A stretch of DNA of 62,000 bases. It comes from Nematostella vectensis (lineage: Eukaryota > Cnidaria > Anthozoa > Actiniaria > Edwardsiidae). A program made the translations under genes and the position numbers. The first letter of the stretch is position 1. Each line of letters begins with the position of its first letter. Below the pieces are notes generated by a model, which searched no databases, was not told where the DNA came from, and saw nothing but the letters and a program-made list of their open reading frames with translations. Below, piece by piece: positions 25,301 to 31,300 of this stretch. Where the stretch lies: the NCBI RefSeq assembly GCF_932526225.1, contig NC_064038.1, forward strand, positions 6,351,822 through 6,413,821. Direction: 5' to 3'.

Positions 25301-28300
25301 GAAGAAGCAGCAACATAGAGCGAAAACGGTGTTTGAAACGCTCTTGATTTTGAATGAAGTCTCGTTTTCGAAATCTTGCAATCCTCGAAGTACTACATCC
25401 CCTTAATAAACCGCAACTGCCCGTATCCTTGATGCTATAATGAAATTTTAGATGGTATTTGTGCAAATAGGGTGTTTTTTCGGTTTCAAGTCACAAAACA
25501 GCGGCAAACAACAAGATGTAAATGCCAAAGCGCGGGGGTAGGGTGAGAAAAAATGCTCACGCGCATTGGTGGGGTGGTGGTTATTAAAAATAGCCAGATT
25601 CGGAATCGACATGGCGCGCGGGTAATACCAAAGTGGCCCTCTCTTATCTTATGCTCTCTTGCCCAAACATAAATCTAAACAATACCTTCTACATGCAATG
25701 TACCCATTCACTGTGGCGTTTATAAAGACTCCATATCATGAAAACGCTGTCAACTAATAGAGGTTTGACTCAGCAAGCGGGGCCATTTATAATCCACTTA
25801 TCAACCTTTCAGGAAACCGAGTAAACGCTATGAAAGACGCACGAGTCAGTCAAACGATCGAGGTTAGTAATGTTGAAGGTATTCTAGTTCTTTTAGAGGT
25901 CCCTTTGGTGATCAAAGCCCATTTAAGCTTCGTTTGCCCTACCACTCTTTCGAACTCTTAAATGCAAAGTATCTCGATTTTGTCATTCAAATAGACTGAA
26001 CTAGTCGCTTTCGCAGCTGTCTTTAAAGGTTAGAAAACAACTAAAATAGCTACGCGGGCTTAACCTGAAATTCCATTGTTATGGAGGAGGGTTCGTGTCG
26101 TTTTCAAACAAGCGTTGCCTTCGGATGAGGCTATGGCAAAGTAGATATCCAATATAAAATATCCATAGTGTAAGAATCACAAAGGTCCCTGGCTCGTTAA
26201 GCACAGTGCGAGCCTGTTAAAAATAAGGTCTGACCTTTTCTCACTGTCACTTTAGCGCAGGGCAACGTCACGGTGGTCAGTACTGCGCATGTGCAAGTCC
26301 GCGCTGATGACGTACAGGCTATGAACGTTAGTGGGTAGGTGTGCACACAGTCTTTGGAATGATTAGCCTCGTGTTCATGTAGAAAACACAATAGGTGGCT
26401 CCCATATGGATGGGAGGTATCGCGCATTACTCTTTACGGGAATACTCCACAAACCTATAACGTAGTTTGACACGTGTTCGAACACGTGGTTTGACATGTG
26501 ATCTTGTGCAGCACCTATCACGTGGCTCGACGTCATATTATCTGATGGGACTATCACGTGACCTGACACTTGACATGTCATTGAACCTGATAAACATATC
26601 TATTACATGATTTTGATGTTATATCATGTGACCTTTAAAGTGTTGTTTCAACTTTTCGCAGAGTGAAGTCTGACGGACGTCCGTCGAGTTCCGGGCAAGA
26701 TGTTTACGATGGTAGTCGCCAGTCCACGCACGGTCCGGCCCTACCTTGGGAGGAACTGGCGCAGACTCAAGCGTAAGTCTTGCTTCACCCAGCTTGGTCT
26801 TATGTGTGCCTAGGAAAGCCTAGAAGCTTTGCATATAATAGTTTTGCTGTATTTCCAGTGGTCTTTATACCCCAGCTCCCGAATCTCCTCGCTCTGTTCG
26901 AAGTAACAACTCAACAGGAAGATCTAAACGACGAAGCCGATCACCCAAGTTTCCCCGGTTTGTATTATCATAGAGTACTATCGCCTTTTTTGATTTTCTT
27001 AATCACCTAGCTTTTCTACAGCTTGTGTGTGGTCTTTCTGGTCATACCATTCATATCATAACTGCTTAGTATTTCTGCAGCTTTTCTGTAGTCTTTTTTG
27101 TGATATCATTTTCTTTCCTTAGTCACCTAAATTTTCTACAGTTTGTCAGTAGTTTTTCTTGTCATATCATCTTCTTTTCTTAGCCACCTAGTTTTTTACA
27201 GCTTGCCTATAGTCTTTCGGGTCATTCCATTATCTTTCCTTGGTCACCTTATTTTTCTACAGCTTGTCTGTAGTTTTTCTATTAATTGCAATTTCTTTTA
27301 ACCACCTAAAATTTTTACAGCTTGTTTGTAGCCTTCCTAGCCGTACCATTAGCCCTGACTCTGCTAATTACCTTGACTCTTCCCCAGGCCCCACAGCCGT
27401 CGGTCTGGTCAGAGCAGTGGCAGTGAAACTGAACCGTCTAAAAGAAGGTATATGTCACAATTCAACTAGTAATTTAACCTTTTATTGGCTCAACACTACG
27501 CATCACTTCTGGTCATCTAAAAGTCCAAGAAGCATTCATTTCCATCGACTGCTTTGGGAAAGTTTGATTGCAATTGATGAATAGCATATAAAATAATCTG
27601 TCTTAGAATTTCGAATAAAAACACTAATAGAGATGATGGTATGACGATGATGATGGTGATTATAATGTTTCGAATGATGGTGATGCTGGTGGTGGTGGTG
27701 ATGATAATGATGATGGTATAAGTAGATGATTGTGTACAACTAATAATCCAACAACCTCGCGCCTTTCCCAGGTCTCGGTCAGCGTACTATTCGGACGATG
27801 ACGTCGGCAGAAGGAAGCGTCACCACAAACGGTGAGTCCATTTGCCACTTACTTTGAATCTTGTCAAAGAACTGAGATCACGTGACTCTCTTCACAGGAA
27901 GCATCATCGGCACGCCCACTCGGCCGCAGAGTATTCTGGGAGTGATGGGGAGAGTCTTCCCTCCAGGCGCGGTCGCAGAAAAGCTCCCAGGTAGGGTCAC
28001 GCGTTATCACTCAAGTGTCACGCCACGCCGCAGGGGTTATTACTAAAGTGTCACGTAATGTTTAACGCGTCATTACTCAAGTGTCACGTAATGTGTCACA
28101 TGTTATCACTCAAGTGTCACGTAATGTTTAACGCGTCATTACTCAAGTGTCACGTAATGTGTCACATGTTATTATTCAAGTGTCACGTAATGTGTCACAT
28201 GTTATTACTCAAGTGTCACGTAATGTGTCACATGTTATTACTCAAGTGTCACGTAATGTGTCACATGTTATTACTCAAGTGTCACGTAATGTGTCACATG

Positions 28301-31300
28301 TTATTACTCAAGTGTCACGTAATGTGTCACATGTTATTACTCAAGCGTCACGTAATGTGTCACATGTTATTACTCAAGTGTCACGTAATGTGTCACATGT
28401 TATTACTCAAGTGTCACGTAATGTGTCACATGTTATTATTCAAGTGTCACGTAATGTGTCACATGTTATTACTCAAGTGTCACGTAATGTGTCACATGTT
28501 ATTACTCAAGCGTCACGTAATGTGTCACATGTTATTACTCAAGTGTCACGTAATGTGTCACATGTTATTACTCAAGTGTCACGTAATGTGTCACATGTTA
28601 TTACTCAAGTGTCACGTAATGTGTCACATGTTATTACTCAAGTGTCACGTAATGTGTCATACGTTTTTACTCAATTGTTACGTAATGTGTCACGTAACGC
28701 CGCTGGAGTTATCACTCAAGTGTCACGTAATGTGTCACATGTTATTATTCAAGTGTCACGTAATGTGTCACATGTTATTACTCAAGTGTCACGTAATGTG
28801 TCACATGTTATCACTCAAGTGTCACGTAATGTGTCACATGTTATTACTCAAGTTTCACGTAATGTGTCACATGTTATTACTCAAGCGTCACGTAATGTGT
28901 CACATGTTATTACTCAAGTGTCACGTAATGTGTCACATGTTATTACTCAAGTGTCACGTAATGTGTCACATGTTATTACTCAAGTGTCACGTAATGTGTC
29001 ATACGTTTTTACTCAACTGTTACGTAATGTGTCACGTAACGCCGCTGGAGTTATCACTCAAGTGTCACGTAATGTGTCACATGTTATTATTCAAGTGTCA
29101 CGTAATGTGTCACATGTTATTACTCAAGTGTCGCGTAATGTGTCACATGTTATTACTCAAGTGTCACGTAATGTGTCACATGTTATTACTCAAGCGTCAC
29201 GTAATGTGTCACATGTTATTACTCAAGTGTCACGTAATGTGTCACATGTTATTACTCAAGTGTCACGTAATGTGTCACATGTAATTACTCAAGTGTCACG
29301 TAATGTGTCATACGTTTTTACTCAAGTGTTACGTAATGTGTCACATGTTATTACTCAAGTGTTACGTAATGTGTCACGTAACGCCGCTGGAGTTATCACT
29401 TAAGTGTCACGTAAGGTTCAACGTGTCATTACTCGAATGTCACGTAACGCCGCAGGGGTTGTCACACAAGTGTCACGTAATATGTCACCTGTTATTACTC
29501 AAATGTCACGTAAGGCCGCAGTGGTTATCACTCAAGTGTCACGTAATGTGTCACGCGTTATTACTCAAATGTCACGTAACGCCGCAGGGGTTATCACTCA
29601 AGTGTTACGAAATGTGTCATGCGTTATAACTCAAATGTCACGTAACGCCGCAGGGGTTATCGCTTAAGTGTCATCGCTTAAGTTTTACGCATTATGACTC
29701 AAGGTCTTTGAACTCGTAGACCCGTGGTGAATCCACAGGAGGTTGCCAAGCTAGGCGATGCTGCGCCATATCACTGGGATAAAGTCACGGGAGAAGAGTT
29801 TAGGTGAGTGAACGTAGCACGCTATCCCGTTAGCCCCTTGCAAAACTATAACAGGAATCGCAAATGAGATGTGCATTTCATTTCCGTCGATTTCAATCCA
29901 CCTAAATAAGTGCGAAATGCATCCTCCGATTGTATAATAGAATCGCGAAAGTAATCTATGCTTATTATTTACAAAATAATACAAAAAAAATTTCAATATT
30001 AGTGAGAGAAAACAATAGTGTCACACAAGTCGCAACAACTCTTTAAAGAGTAGCTACAGAATTGTCGACATTCTCACCATTATTCTCCACTGAATCTCCC
30101 CCTAACTTACTCCTGTGGTGCTTATCTCCCAACGCCATAAATCATGCTGTTTTTCAGGCCTCGTCATCATCATCATAATCATCATCGTCATGCGGCTTCT
30201 GAACGCGACGCGAGAAGCGATGGTTCCGGTCGCCATAGACACAGTCGATCAGTGACCAGCGAACCACCAGACCCGCCAAACCGACGGTATGTTTAAACCG
30301 CGTTAAAAAAAAAAAACTTTTTCATACATCAAAATGTAGAAAGATGGGCTGAAGAGCAATACCTTTTGTATTACACATTTTCTCCCATGATAATGATATT
30401 GCTTAAAATTTGATTATAATATTCTAAAAAAATAACAATCATAATATGACTGTAAATATTAAATGAGGAATGGTATTTCAATAAATCAACTGTTACTCTT
30501 TCAAAATAAGTAACCAGTAAAGGCTAAATTGTTAGCTGACTACTTCATTGGAAGGTAAGGAAGAGAGGGTAGTGGATAAATTCGGCGATTTTTTTTCGCA
30601 CTTGGAATTACAAAATAAAAACATCACAAAGAATATGAATTATTGCACAATATACCTTTACAAGTGCGCTCAATTGAAATGTGCGTATACCACCGTAAGG
30701 GACTGTCCACGGTATTGTTAAAATACGTGACGCATACCATAGTTATAGACCGATAAGTACCGTTTATAACTCGATCCTAGTATCATGACACCGCCGTTAC
30801 CTAGCAACGGAATGGTTCCCGCCCTTGACGTCATCCAACCACGTGTAGCCGTCACTCGCGTAGCTAAGGAGAACCGGCACCGTCATCGTCACCATAGAAA
30901 CAGTCACTATGGATACCAATCTAGTGAGTCGATACAGACGACATTCTCGGCACCACCGGCACCCCCTACTAAACTTCTTCTCGAGCTTGGACCCCCCGGA
31001 TCTAGAGAGCACCCCCCTGGTCATCCAGGGCTGCGGCGTCTTTACAATAATAGCACCTCAGACCAGATGTACAGCGGGCGCAGTTCACGCATGCCCAATT
31101 ACGAGGAATTCACTAACGGCACGTTGCATGATGAGTCCGAGCCGTAAGTCTATAACTTCGTAATCAATGTTTAATTTTAATTTAGTAAAAAGCATAATCA
31201 TGTATCATCTGCAGTTAGCTCTTCGTTTTACTTTGACTGAAAAAGAACAAAGATTTTTTTAAGTACGGGAGATGTCCGCTAACGCGAAAGCTGCCTGAAA

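Noticed and set aside
27536-27739. Histidine-rich minus-strand frame
   Set aside because: Created by the GAT/GGT microsatellite.
28058-29403. Two overlapping open frames of over 400 codons with 11-residue repeats
   Set aside because: They result from a 33-bp stop-free tandem repeat in an intron, and the frames coexist on the same bases.
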